DNA of 64,000 bases, from positions 6,379,190 to 6,443,189 of the forward strand of contig CM065311.1 in assembly GCA_033032175.1 (NCBI GenBank), read 5' to 3'. Made by a program: the position numbers and the translations under genes. Each line of letters starts with the position of its first letter. The first letter of the stretch is position 1. The notes under the pieces are model-generated. The model made no database searches and had not been told where the DNA came from. It saw nothing but the letters and a program-made list of their open reading frames with translations. Source of the stretch: Saturnia japonica. Lineage: Eukaryota > Arthropoda > Insecta > Lepidoptera > Saturniidae. This document shows, piece after piece, positions 48,131 through 59,124 of this stretch.

Positions 48131-49255
48131 ATTATAAATTATGTCTGTTTGAATGTTTCTCTTTCAAACACTCTTAAACGGCTGAACGGATTGTATTGAA
48201 ATTTACCATAGAAGTCGATTGTGCCATGGAATAGAAGATAAGATACTTTTCTATTGCTTTTTGACCCAGCGAAGAGGGCGGGTAACAACTACTATTACTT
48301 ATACAATCGAAATTTTTTCTTACGAATAAATATTTAGAACTCGTTAATTATTTAATAAATGATTATATCATTATCATTAAATTCACATTTCGTTAACTAC
48401 GGATTCATGATAATGATTATGATATGATAAAAAATGCTTATTTAGATTTCTCTATTTCTTGGATGGTTTAATGATTCAACTACCTCGCCTCGAAATATTG
48501 TAAAAGGTCTCGACTAGACATAAAATTTTCTTATATCTTTGTGTTAAATTAATTGAACATAAAATTAAAAATGGCTGATTTATGCGTAAACATTTTAAGT
48601 CATCCAAGATTTTCCTTTATGTACATAAACTTAAAAGTACCTATATCGAAATCATGTACAAAAATCGCACTTTCTTTGTCGTGTATTTGTGTACATATTA
48701 TTATTTAGAAGGTAAAACTGTTAGGTACCTGTACATCTTGGTATTGTTTGAAAACTATAACATGATTCCTCACGATAACGACACTAAGGTATCACGTCAC
48801 ACGGCACTTATTCACCACAGTTCTATAAACATGAAATATATGAAGAAATAAGCAGATACAGCACAACATCTAATTTGTTCGTGTGAAGCAAGCAAAGGAA
48901 GACGCTGGATTGATTCAATTGCACTTGTCACAAGAGATGTTCCTGCGTCGATGTATCAAGAGTTACTAGTTAGCGTAATCTTTTATCAGCCGCTATCCTG
49001 CGCCTGCGCACCCCGTATCTACTCTACCACCGCGCCGCTGAGACAATACCATCGTGAGCCGATCATTTGGGCCAGATACGTACTAAATAGATACTCATAT
49101 CTAAATGCTCCGATTGGTCGATCAATTATAGTGTTTAAGTACTCTGTAAGTAATGTTTGCTGAGTAAACGATTGCCTTTGTTTTCATTTACTGTTGAAAA
49201 TGATAAGGAATTTCTTATAATGAAAGTAAACAATACTTATGCATTGTTTATTTTA
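48131..49255. other. Intergenic sequence with repeat debris
   Basis: 48140-48300 (tttcaaacactcttaaacgg) resembles another dispersed repeat. 48840-49160 is less AT-rich but shows no recognisable domain. No gene is supported. Confidence 0.35.
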
Positions 49256-49261
49256 TTTATA

Positions 49262-49472
49262 TCGATAATGAATAATAAATATGGGGACAGAATTTCACAC
49301 ACGGCCATTTACATCCAAACTAAGCAAAGCTTTATGGTAACTGAACAGCTGATATACATACATATTATACATAGATATTCAATATTCATCACACAAAAGT
49401 CAGTCATATGCGGGGGTCGAACCCACGACGTCTCGGAGCTCACTACCACTGCGCCAAGAAGCCTGTTAATAG
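49262..49472 (-). mobile_element. tRNA-derived SINE, clear box A and box B
   Basis: On the minus strand it starts ggcttcttggcgcagtggta (box A) and has gtgggttcgacccccgc (box B) about 35 bases on. A body with tatatcagctgttcagttac and ggccgtgtgtgaaattctgt follows, ending ccccatatttattattc. This is a standard lepidopteran SINE layout, not a functional tRNA. Confidence 0.8.
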
Positions 49473-49639
49473 AATATCGAGAAGTTTCAAAACTGCACTA
49501 ATTAACGTACATTTCAATTATTTGATAGTTTGGTGTTTAAGTAGCTACATACAGGAGGGAACAAGCGTCTTCTTTAAGTGGCTTCAATTGGATAATAGAG
49601 CAGAAATATTGCTTGGATGGTTGTGTAATATTCGCATAT

Positions 49640-50230
49640 AAGGTCCGTAACTTTTTTTAATGAGTACCTTAACGATAATGATTTAGAGTAAGTACCTAAT
49701 AAATGAATATTATCGCGTTATCAAAAAGAAATTAATACAAATATAGCTCAAAATGTGAAAATGCATTTTATTTATTAAATTTTGTTACGTTTAGGTACAT
49801 AAAAATTAATAGATTAATCTTTTATAAATAATTTTGAAAATAAGTATCTAAGCCTTCAAAGCATTCCATAATATAACCATGTTGTTAATAAGAATGTCAT
49901 GGAATAATAAAATCAAAATATGTTAAAAGCAAAGAGAGGTAGGTAGAAAAAACTTCAATTAATCACTACTTTGCAAAAAAAACGGGCATCTAAGGAAATT
50001 TACTTTCAATGGTTGATTTCAGTCAATTAAATTGAATTCAATTGTTTGACGTAATATTTCTAACTACAGTCGTTGTAAATTTATAGGTGAGAAATGAATT
50101 CTGGCAATTTTTTCATTAATCATCATTAATAAACCGATGTACACCTTCAAACAATAAGAAGTGGTCAGCAATAAAGATAAGAAAATTATTTTTAGTTTTT
50201 TTAAGTAAAATAAAGTTACAAATGGTCGCT
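49640..50230. other. Intergenic AT-rich sequence, nothing recognised
   Basis: No ORF or repeat is supported. Confidence 0.4.
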
Positions 50231-50231
50231 A

Positions 50232-50905
50232 GAACGATAAAGGCGAGCATTGTCGTCCATAAACATTGAATCTTCCTCAAGAGCAGTTAATGCGGGCTGT
50301 GCATGTGGAATTAGGACTTCCGTTATTTACCGGTGTGCATTTAATGTTCCTTTTTCTATGAAAACTAACTCCTTTCACTTCATTGAATTAATTGCTGCCC
50401 AAAACATAATAGAGCCTCCGCCATATCGAGTCGCTGGCGTCGGCCCTCTCTACACAAAGAGATTCTAGATTCATCAGAAAACAATACTTAGTTCCAGCCC
50501 TCCAGAGCCCATGAAGCACAGTTTCAAGCAAACTGAAGTCGAGCAACACTATGCTCACGAGACCTAATTTAGGGCCCCGGACCGAGCGGTAACTACTGAT
50601 ATTGGCAGCCAAAACCCTTCTCCTGACCGTTCACAAGCTGACTACCACTTCTTTTACTTCTTCAAGGCTCTTCTTTAGGTCCACACTTGACGCCTTACGG
50701 TTTCGCAACGCCTGACTCACCAAAACGCGGTGATCTTGTGGTTCTGCTCATCATTTTCTTCCCAAACCTGGTCTTCTATTGACCGAACCGGTCTCATGGT
50801 ACCGTTGCCATGTCCTCTGGACAGTTGAAAGACTGCCGATAAACAACTTTCTTCAAGTAGGGCTATAATTTTACCGGCCCTTATCGTTTTATTAGTCATA
50901 TAAGA
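50232..50905 (-). pseudogene. Tc1-like transposase relic
   Basis: On the minus strand, near 50900, TIRAGKIIALLEE recalls the first helix of the Tc1 paired-like domain. Near 50480 CFLMNLESLCVERAD is a decayed form of the FSDESRFCL catalytic motif, followed by IWRR. Stops and frameshifts are many. The left breakpoint of the 5-kb tandem duplication (50646) lies inside this relic, so its upper part recurs at 55619-55880. Confidence 0.6.
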
Positions 50906-51119
50906 AAGTGGTATTTAATGTACTTAAAATATAAGATTAAATTGTTTAATTTGGGGAAAATATCCAAAAAGTTTTAAAATTATAGAAATCATCAAAAAAC
51001 AGTTTTAGCAAGTCGCGTCATTAGTAAAGTAATTTTACAATAATCATTATTTTTCTTTTGTTAATTTAAAAATTGAAATTTAAAACGTAAAGAATCAAGC
51101 CAGGATGCTTCAAATAACA

Positions 51120-51237
51120 TGCCAATTAAAAATGGGCTTTTTGTTATTGGTATCGTATATACTTTCATATACTTTTAGTAAAAACTGTTATTTTAACATT
51201 ACAAACAGACACTTCAATTTTATTAATTGTATAAATT
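51120..51237 (-). mobile_element. Helitron-like 5' fragment (repeated at 56087)
   Basis: Contains the family's 5' part (tataaatttaaat border, attaataaaattgaagtgtc on the minus strand) and stops at aatgggctttttgtta. Confidence 0.5.
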
Positions 51238-51299
51238 TAAATCAAATTACAGTCTCTGTAAACTGTTCACATTATAACTCAAATTATGAAAAAAAAAAC

Positions 51300-52385
51300 T
51301 CGTAATAAAATGGTAGGGGGTGAGGGGGGCACTTTTGAACATTTTTACACACGTGGCTATAAAATGCAAAATAATATTTATTTTTATTTTACTGTCACGT
51401 TCAGAACTATTACTTAAAGCAATGTTAAATACGTTTGTGATTCAATTAGAATTTCGGTTTTCTTGGAAGAAATCAATTTGAATTAATAAATTTAAACAAA
51501 AATTGTGTACCTACTTTAAAAAATATATTTCATATAAATTATTATATATTTGTAAATCATTGACTAATTAGCTTTGTTAATCAAGAAGATAAACGAATAA
51601 AGTCATACCCCACCACCGCTCTGATCAAATTTGAACCTATAGAAATCCAATTTGAAGCTGAACATGGCAGCACAATAAAATTGGTGGAAGGAGTTTAGCT
51701 AAAGTGTCTATTATGCTGTAAGAGCTACCCTTCTTTTTGAGAAAAATAATTAATGAAATCCATTTTCTTTTCCTCATTTTTACGTTTTTTAATAATTCTG
51801 ATTCATTTTACTTGTATACAGTTAAAGTGTCCCTTTATTAACACGAAAACCGGTGTATATATTGGTACTAAATAGTATATTTCTCCTAAAAACGAACTTC
51901 TAGGGTTGTCCAAAAGTGCCCCCTTTGTTTTGTTCAAAGCTGCCTCACGGGTATTCTGAAAATTGATAGAATTTTTTTTTCAAAAAAAGTTTAAAACATT
52001 AAATAATTACCAACTTTAGTTTTTATTATCTTAACTATGAAATAATCCATATAATAAACTAAGTTACATTTACCAATACTTCTTGATTTTCTATGAAAAC
52101 TCCTGTAACAATTTTTCACTAAAATTACTTTGTTCGGTTCAAACTCGGAATTTGGCAGGAGTAAATTAACAGTCACTAATAATAGGTACCAGAGTTGGTT
52201 TTGCAATATTATAAAATGAATTTATACTAAATTTGGATTTAAGGTGTCATCGTAATGTCGATTGTTCAAAGGTGTCTTTTCGCCCCTATTCAATATTCAT
52301 ACACTCAAACGTTACATATTAGGTAGAATAACTAAAACAGTAAACAGTTGAATACTCTTTGGTTATAGCAGGGTTTTTCAAACTG
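51300..52385. other. Unannotated part of the tandem unit
   Basis: AT-rich with several phrases such as gggggcacttttgaac and aagtgccccctttg in opposite orientation, so an internal inverted layout is possible. No gene. Confidence 0.35.
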
Positions 52386-53149
52386 GGTATAAGTATATTC
52401 TTTATTGCACAAAAAAGTACAATTGGAGGATTTACTCGTAAAAAGCATTCTCTTCCAGGCTTCGAAGTGAGCAAGAGAAAGGTATATGCAAGGAATCCCG
52501 AGAGTTGGCTAGTTGGTTGTTGATAGGAAACGAATTCTACAGTCGTGCTGCTGTTACGGCGAAAGATCGGTCGTGGAATTGTGGAAATTAGTATGATGAC
52601 TTGGTATACTGAGAATTAAAGAATCAAAAGATCTTAGCTGTCTATTGTGCGTAGCCGCGAGAGATTGAAATAGTGTTAGGGGATTTGGGATTATTAAGTA
52701 CGGAGTAAAGAAGACAAAGTATTCTTATATTCCTACGTTGCCGCATAAGTAGCCATTTCAACCTGGCTCGGTATTCAGATACATGATCAAACTTCCAAAG
52801 GCGAAAGATGAAACGGATACAGTTATTGAGTAGACGATCAAATTTATTTAAGAGATCTTCTGAGAGTTCCCAAGTAAGCAACATCTGCATCCAAAAGAGG
52901 GAGAAGTAGGGTACTTATTTACTAAGGGAATTTTTGTATCAACAAAATAAATTTTTTCAAACACATGAGAGAATGAACAGAAGCATAAAATTTCCTACTA
53001 GCTTTCTTGACTTGATCTACCAAGCGTAATTTAGTATCGAAGATGATACCAAGATTTTTCACCGTAGTTGAGTAGGGAATGGTACATTTATAGTATTGAA
53101 GAGGAATCAATGAATTAAAGTAAATTTTAGCAAGCTGTTTTCAGCTACC

Positions 53150-53820
53150 AATTATTATTTATTAATTTATTTACTTACGTCATCAACAGAAACAACATCA
53201 ACACATCATAAAAAAAAATTATGCAGTACAATATTGTAATTAAATGTGACCCTAATTATAGGCATTATTAAATCCTATTACATTGCATATCTTTAGTAAT
53301 TTAAAGATACAAACAGCTATATAAAATAAAAACAATCACAAGCAAATATAAATAATGTTTAACGTAGGCACGCAATAATTTTGTTCTCGTCTCACGAACA
53401 ACAATATGCTCTCTTAATTTTAATAACAGTAACAAAGAAGATATCAACTTCATTTGTAATACTCTTGGGAGTAATGTTTTAATTTCTCATGAGTCTATTT
53501 AATGGTGAATAGTAACCTAGATTTGTACGAGATCGTTTCTCACAAAATAATTTATAGGTTCGTGGTATACTTGATGGTAAGGTTATATTAACTTCTGAAA
53601 GAAGCAGAGGCACATTCAAGATACCATTCACCAACTTAAACAGAAACACACTATTCAACAGTTGTCGACGATTGCTTGGAGTTATGTATATATGTGAGTA
53701 TATGTTAGGTGCCACAGAAATCTTTTCTGCGCACTTTCTAAGCGATTTGTATAGATATCATAATGTGGATTCCAAACAGTACTACAGTATTCTAGACCTG
53801 ATCTAACAATATCATTATAT
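53150..53820 (-). pseudogene. LINE Y 3' part nested in LINE X, copy 1
   Basis: The minus frame reads IVRSGLEYCSTVWNPHYDIY, then NRRQLLNSVFLFKLVNGILN and RTNLGYYSPLNRLM, typical of the C-terminal region of a different Jockey-like LINE. In this copy about 60 bases between them are replaced by a short filler at about 53676-53700. Confidence 0.65.
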
Positions 53821-54107
53821 TGTTACACCCGTGGGTATTAAAAATGCCGGTGTTTGACGTGAAAAAGATTTATTTTAATTCTACACAGTTACAAAATACA
53901 CTAACTCACAACACTGTTATTTATCGCTTTATAATTGAAATCTGAACTACCTCGGCGCTTTTTTTTTTTAGAACTGACTATACTGTTAGCCTTAGGTGCC
54001 CTGAAGCCGCTGCGGCTTTTACAGCTTCACCGAACTTGGGGGCGAGCGCTTAGGGCACTAAGCCGCGAAACTGCCTCGGCGCCGCGCCTGAGTCGCTTAA
54101 ATACCTA
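53821..54107 (-). mobile_element. LTR fragment, copy 1
   Basis: On the minus strand it has tatttaagcg (TATA-like), then AATAAA, and ends acccacgggtgtaaca, where LTRs usually end in CA. The U3 start is missing. The short retroposon at 53959 interrupts it. Confidence 0.5.
53959..54068 (-). mobile_element. Short poly(A)-tailed retroposon, copy 4 (most complete)
   Basis: Flanked by the 14-bp duplication aactacctcggcgc / aactgcctcggcgc (one mismatch) at 53945-53958 and 54069-54082. On the minus strand it starts tcgcggcttagtgccctaag and ends ctaacagtatagtcagttct plus A's, about 98 nt without the tail. Confidence 0.88.
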
Positions 54108-55297
54108 CACTATGTGGCTTTGGTGAACACCAGCTTCTAGAGCACACCTGTCTGATTCGCCATTATTGACGCGAACAGCCTGGTAATGATCTCGGAGATA
54201 AGATGAAAACCATTCCAGCACTAAGGGTGAAAACTGAAGACAAGAAAGAGCGGTAAACAGAAGATCGTAGTGAACAGCATTAAATGCATTACTAAAATCT
54301 ATAGGGACCAATACTATGACCATACCTTTTTCCATACTAGTTCTAAAACGTATTTCGTGATCTTAAGCAGAGCAGTAATAGTACTGTGGGCGGTTCGGAA
54401 GCCAGACTAAAACTGATTTAATAACTCATTGTCACTGAGGAAAGAAGTAACTTGCTTATTGACAATAGATTCAAAAATTTTGGAAAGGAAGTGAAGCATA
54501 GATAAGGTCGAAAATGATTACAAGCTGTGGATTGGTAACTTTAGAAAGCGGTGCAATATAAGCATTCTTCCAAGAAGTAGGATAAATCCCCGTGGTTAAA
54601 GAAAAGTTTATGATAGTAGTCACACGTGGGAGAATAAACTTATGAATAGGTATATAAGTATTGTAGCATGACACGACCAATATTATCAAAATCTACAGTT
54701 TTGGATTTGAGAGTTAGAAATACTTTTGTTATTTCATTGTCAGTAGTAGGGGAAACCTCAAAGGGCTCCATTAGAGGACGGGGTAAACAAGTAAGAAATT
54801 GAAGAATAAAATTTTTAACACTTAGCTTGAGCTTAGAAGCACTACCCTCTAGGGTTTCGCCTGTTGATAATGGGGTTCGCGACAAGATAGTAGCACAGAA
54901 TATAAGGCGGCTGACTGGTTTGGTCGCGCGAGAAACCCGCTTGATGATGTAAAACTTTATCAGGAGATACCGAAATGAAAGCTAAATTTATTCTTGATCT
55001 TTCTCAGCACTCTCACAAACTGAAAATATACTTTTAGGTATCGGTACCTAATGTTGATACGTTAATTAATGTTAAGGCTTGATACGAAATTCATTTATGG
55101 TCACATCCGAAAACATAAATACTAATTTGAGAACTAAGCAACAATTATTATAGGATATATCCGCAGATGAGAAACTTGAAGCTGATTTGAAATGATATAA
55201 TAATAGATTATTGAAAAGTAAGACAGAAGCTCCCATGCAAACCAGTGGATTTCCTTTTATCTTTTGGTTCATCTTACTTATTTAAGAGCATGGACGT

Positions 55298-55425
55298 ATA
55301 AAAAGGCGGATGTAGTTCCTCTAAGACAAAAGTGAAGAACAGCAACGGCGAACACGTAAATGTGTGTGAGAGTTTTTAGAGTATTGCCATAAGAAAATTA
55401 AATAAAATTGGTTATGTCTGAGGAT
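55298..55425 (+). promoter_or_regulatory. TATA-like promoter candidate, copy 1
   Basis: gtataaaaaggcgg is followed about 115 bases later by ATG TCT GAG GAT, whose frame stays open for about 30 codons. It may be the 5' end of a retrotransposon on the strand opposite to LINE X. The same sequence recurs 5017 bases later. Weak evidence. Confidence 0.3.
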
Positions 55426-58116
55426 AACATTAATTATTCTAAAGATTCATGTAAATTTCCTCCTATTTCCCGTAAATCCATAACAACCCTTCTCCTGCCT
55501 CAACTGTTCCTAAATCTTTAAAAGTTCAGTCTTCATCAACTTCTCAATCTACTGTATCTTTGAATAAAACTGTCTGTTTACCGCATCGCCCTTGTTCAAC
55601 TCCCTCAAAAACATATAACACTTCTTTTACTTCTTCAAGGCTCTTCTTTAGGTCCACACTTGACGCCTTACGGTTTCGCAACGCCTGACTCACCAAAACG
55701 CGGTGATCTTGTGGTTCTGCTCATCATTTTCTTCCCAAACCTGGTCTTCTATTGACCGAACCGGTCTCATGGTACCGTTGCCATGTCCTCTGGACAGTTG
55801 AAAGACTGCCGATAAACAACTTTCTTCAAGTAGGGCTATAATTTTACCGGCCCTTATCGTTTTATTAGTCATATAAGAAAGTGGTATTTAATGTACTTAA
55901 AATATAAGATTAAATTGTTTAATTTGGGGAAAATATCCAAAAAGTTTTAAAATTATAGAAATCATCAAAAAACAGTTTAAGCAAGTCGCGTCATTAGTAA
56001 AGTAATTTTACAATAATCATTATTTTTCTTTTGTTAATTTAAAAATTTAAAACGTAAAGAATCAAGCCAGGATGCTTCAAATAACATGCCAATTAAAAAT
56101 GGGCTTTTTGTTATTGGTATCGTATATACTTTCATATACTTTTAGTAAAAACTGTTATTTTAACATTACAAACAGACACTTCAATTTTATTAATTGTATA
56201 AATTTAAATCAAATTACAGTCTCTGTAAACTATTCACATTATAACTCAAATTATGAAAAAAAAAAAACTCGTAAAAAATGGTAGGGGGTGAGGGGGGCAC
56301 TTTTGAACATTTTTACACACGTGGCTATAAAATGCAAAATAATATTTATTTTTATTTTACTGTCACGTTCAGAACTATTACTTAAAGCAATGTTAAATAC
56401 GTTTGTGATTCAATTAGAATTTCGGTTTTCTTGGAAGAAATCAATTTGAATTAATAAATTGAAACAAAAATTGTGTACCTACTTTAAAAAATATATTTCA
56501 TATAAATTATTATATATTTGTAAATCATTGACTAATTAGCTTTGTTAATCAAGAAGATAAACGAATAAAGTCATACCCCACCACCGCTCTGATCAAATTT
56601 GAACCTATAGAAATCCAATTTGAAGCTGAACATGGCAGCACAATAAAATTGGTGGAAGGAGTTTAGCTAAAGTGTCTATTATGCTGTAAGAGCTACCCTT
56701 CTTTTTGAGAAAAATAATTAATGAAATCCATTTTTTTTCCCTCATTTTTACGTTTTTTAATAATTCTGATTCATTTTACTTGTATACAGTTAAAGTGTCC
56801 CTTTATTAACACGAAAACCGGTGTATATATTGGTACTAAATAGTATATTTCTCCTAAAAACGAACTTCTAGGGTTGTCCAAAAGTGCCCCCTTTGTTTTG
56901 TTCAAAGCTGCCTCACGGGTATTCTGAAAATTGATAGAATTTTTTTTCAAAAAAAGTTTAAAACATTAAATAATTACCAACTTTAGTTTTTATTATCTTA
57001 ACTATGAAATAATCCATATAATAAACTAAGTTACATTTACCAATACTTCTTGATTTTCTATGAAAACTCCTGTAACAATTTTTCACTAAAATTACTTTGT
57101 TCGGTTCAAACTCGGAATTTGGCAGGAGTAAATTAACAGTCACTAATAATAGGTACCAGAGTTGGTTTTGCAATATTATAAAATGAATTTATACTAAATT
57201 TGGATTTAAGGTGTCATCGTAATGTCGATTGTTCAAAGGTGTCTTTTCGCCCCTATTCAATATTCATACACTCAAACGTTACATATTAGGTAGAATAACT
57301 AAAACAGTAAACAGTTGAATACTCTTTGGTTATAGCAGGGTTTTTCAAACTGGGTATAAGTATATTCTTTATTGCACAAAAAAGTACAATTGGAGGATTT
57401 ACTCGTAAAAAGCATTCTCTTCCAGGCTTCGAAGTGAGCAAGAGAAAGGTATATGCAAGGAATCCCGAGAGTTGGCTAGTTGGTTGTTGATAGGAAACGA
57501 ATTCTACAGTCGTGCTGCTGTTACGGCGAAAGATCGGTCGTGGAATTGTGGAAATTAGTATGATGACTTGGTATACTGAGAATTAAAGAATCAAAAGATC
57601 TTAGCTGTCTATTGTGCGTAGCCGCGAGAGATTGAAATAGTGTTAGGGGATTTGGGATTATTAAGTACGGAGTAAAGAAGACAAAGTATTCTTATATTCC
57701 TACGTTGCCGCATAAGTAGCCATTTCAACCTGGCTCGGTATTCAGATACATGATCAAACTTCCAAAGGCGAAAGATGAAACGGATACAGTTATTGAGTAG
57801 ACGATCAAATTTATTTAAGAGATCTTCTGAGAGTTCCCAAGTAAGCAACATCTGCATCCAAAAGAGGGAGAAGTAGGGTACTTATTTACTAAGGGAATTT
57901 TTGTATCAACAAAATAAATTTTTTCAAACACATGAGAGAATGAACAGAAGCATAAAATTTCCTACTAGCTTTCTTGACTTGATCTACCAAGCGTAATTTA
58001 GTATCGAAGATGATACCAAGATTTTTCACCGTAGTTGAGTAGGGAATGGTACATTTATAGTATTGAAGAGGAATCAATGAATTAAAGTAAATTTTAGCAA
58101 GCTGTTTTCAGCTACC

Positions 58117-58837
58117 AATTATTATTTATTAATTTATTTACTTACGTCATCAACAGAAACAACATCAACACATCATAAAAAAAAATTATGCAGTACAATA
58201 TTGTAATTAAATGTGACCCTAATTATAGGCATTATTAAATCCTATTACATTGCATATCTTTAGTAATTTAAAGATACAAACAGCTATATAAAATAAAAAC
58301 AATCACAAGCAAATATAAATAATGTTTAACGTAGGCACGCAATAATTTTGTTCTCGTCTCACGAACAACAATATGCTCTCTTAATTTTAAAAACAGTATC
58401 AAAGAAGATACCAACTTCATTTGTAATAAATACTCTTGAAAGTAATGTTGTAATTTCTCATAAGTCTATTTAATGGTGAATAGTAACCTAGATTTGTACG
58501 AGATCGTTTCTCACAAAATAATTTATAGGTTCGTGGTATACTTGATGGTAAGGTTATATTAACTTCTGAAAGAAGCAGAGGCACATTCAAGATACCATTC
58601 ACCAACTTAAACAGAAACACACTATTCAACAGTTGTCGACGATTGCTTGGAGTTGACATCTTAAAAATTTTTAACGGATCCGAATAACTCTTAAGCTTGT
58701 TAATGAGGTTACCACTATATGTTAGGTGCCACAGAAATCTTTTCTGCACACTTTCTAAGCGATTTGTATAGATATCATAATGTGGATTACAAACAGTACT
58801 ACAGTATTCTAGACCTGATCTAACAAGATCATTATAT
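58117..58837 (-). pseudogene. LINE Y 3' part, copy 2, longer frame
   Basis: The minus frame 58749-58417 reads without a break from QKRFLWHLTYSGNLI through KSYSDPLKIFKMSTPSNRRQ to RTNLGYYSPLNRLMRN. It preserves the segment lost from copy 1. Confidence 0.7.
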
Positions 58838-59124
58838 TGTTACACCCGTGGGTATTAAAAATGCCGGTGTTTGACGTGAAAAAGATTTATTTTAATTCTA
58901 CACAGTTACAAAATACACTAACTCACAACACTGTTATTTATCGCTTTATAATTGAAATCTGAACTACCTCGGCGCTTTTTTTTTTTAGAACTGACTATAC
59001 TGTTAGCCTTAGGTGCCCTGAAGCCGCTGCGGCTTTTACAGCTTCACCGAACTTGGGGGCGAGCGCTTAGGGCACTAAGCCGCGAAACTGCCTCGGCGCC
59101 GCGCCTGAGTCGCTTAAATACCTA
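58838..59124 (-). mobile_element. LTR fragment with short retroposon, copy 2
   Basis: Same as 53821-54107. The retroposon (copy 5 of that family) lies at 58976-59085 with the same 14-bp flanks, so it was inserted before the tandem duplication. Confidence 0.55.

Larger units (their letters stand above)
52388..54930 (-). pseudogene. LINE X (Jockey-like) remains, split by insertions, copy 1
   Basis: The minus-strand RT frame is split. 54885-54640 and 54689-54471 give the N-terminal RT part (TTIINFSLTTGIYPTSWKNA). 54335-54105 gives IDFSNAFNAVHYDLL, FSSYLRDHYQAVRV and the decayed GVHQSHIV. 53110-52922 gives VKNLGIIFDTKLRLVDQV, and 52890-52642 gives the C-terminal FRLWKFDHVSEYRARLKWL. The 3' end is near 52388 with AATAAA. 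Between GVHQ and NLGII lie an LTR piece and part of another LINE. The YADD stretch is absent. Confidence 0.75.
50646..55618. repeat. 5-kb tandem duplication, copy 1 (4973 bp)
   Basis: Starts at cacttcttttacttcttcaa and is followed directly by copy 2. The offset is 4973 at the left end, 4967 over 51100-53400, and 5017 after 53720. Most of the block is almost identical to copy 2. The differences cluster at 53400-53815. It contains nested LINE fragments, an LTR piece and a short retroposon, with no host gene. Confidence 0.93.

Noticed and set aside
49405..49472. A tRNA gene on the minus strand
   Set aside because: Box A and box B are good, but the acceptor ends do not pair and a SINE body and tail follow directly.
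55072..55272. A 66-residue ORF identical in both 5-kb units
   Set aside because: The whole unit is nearly identical, so identity does not indicate selection; no domain seen.
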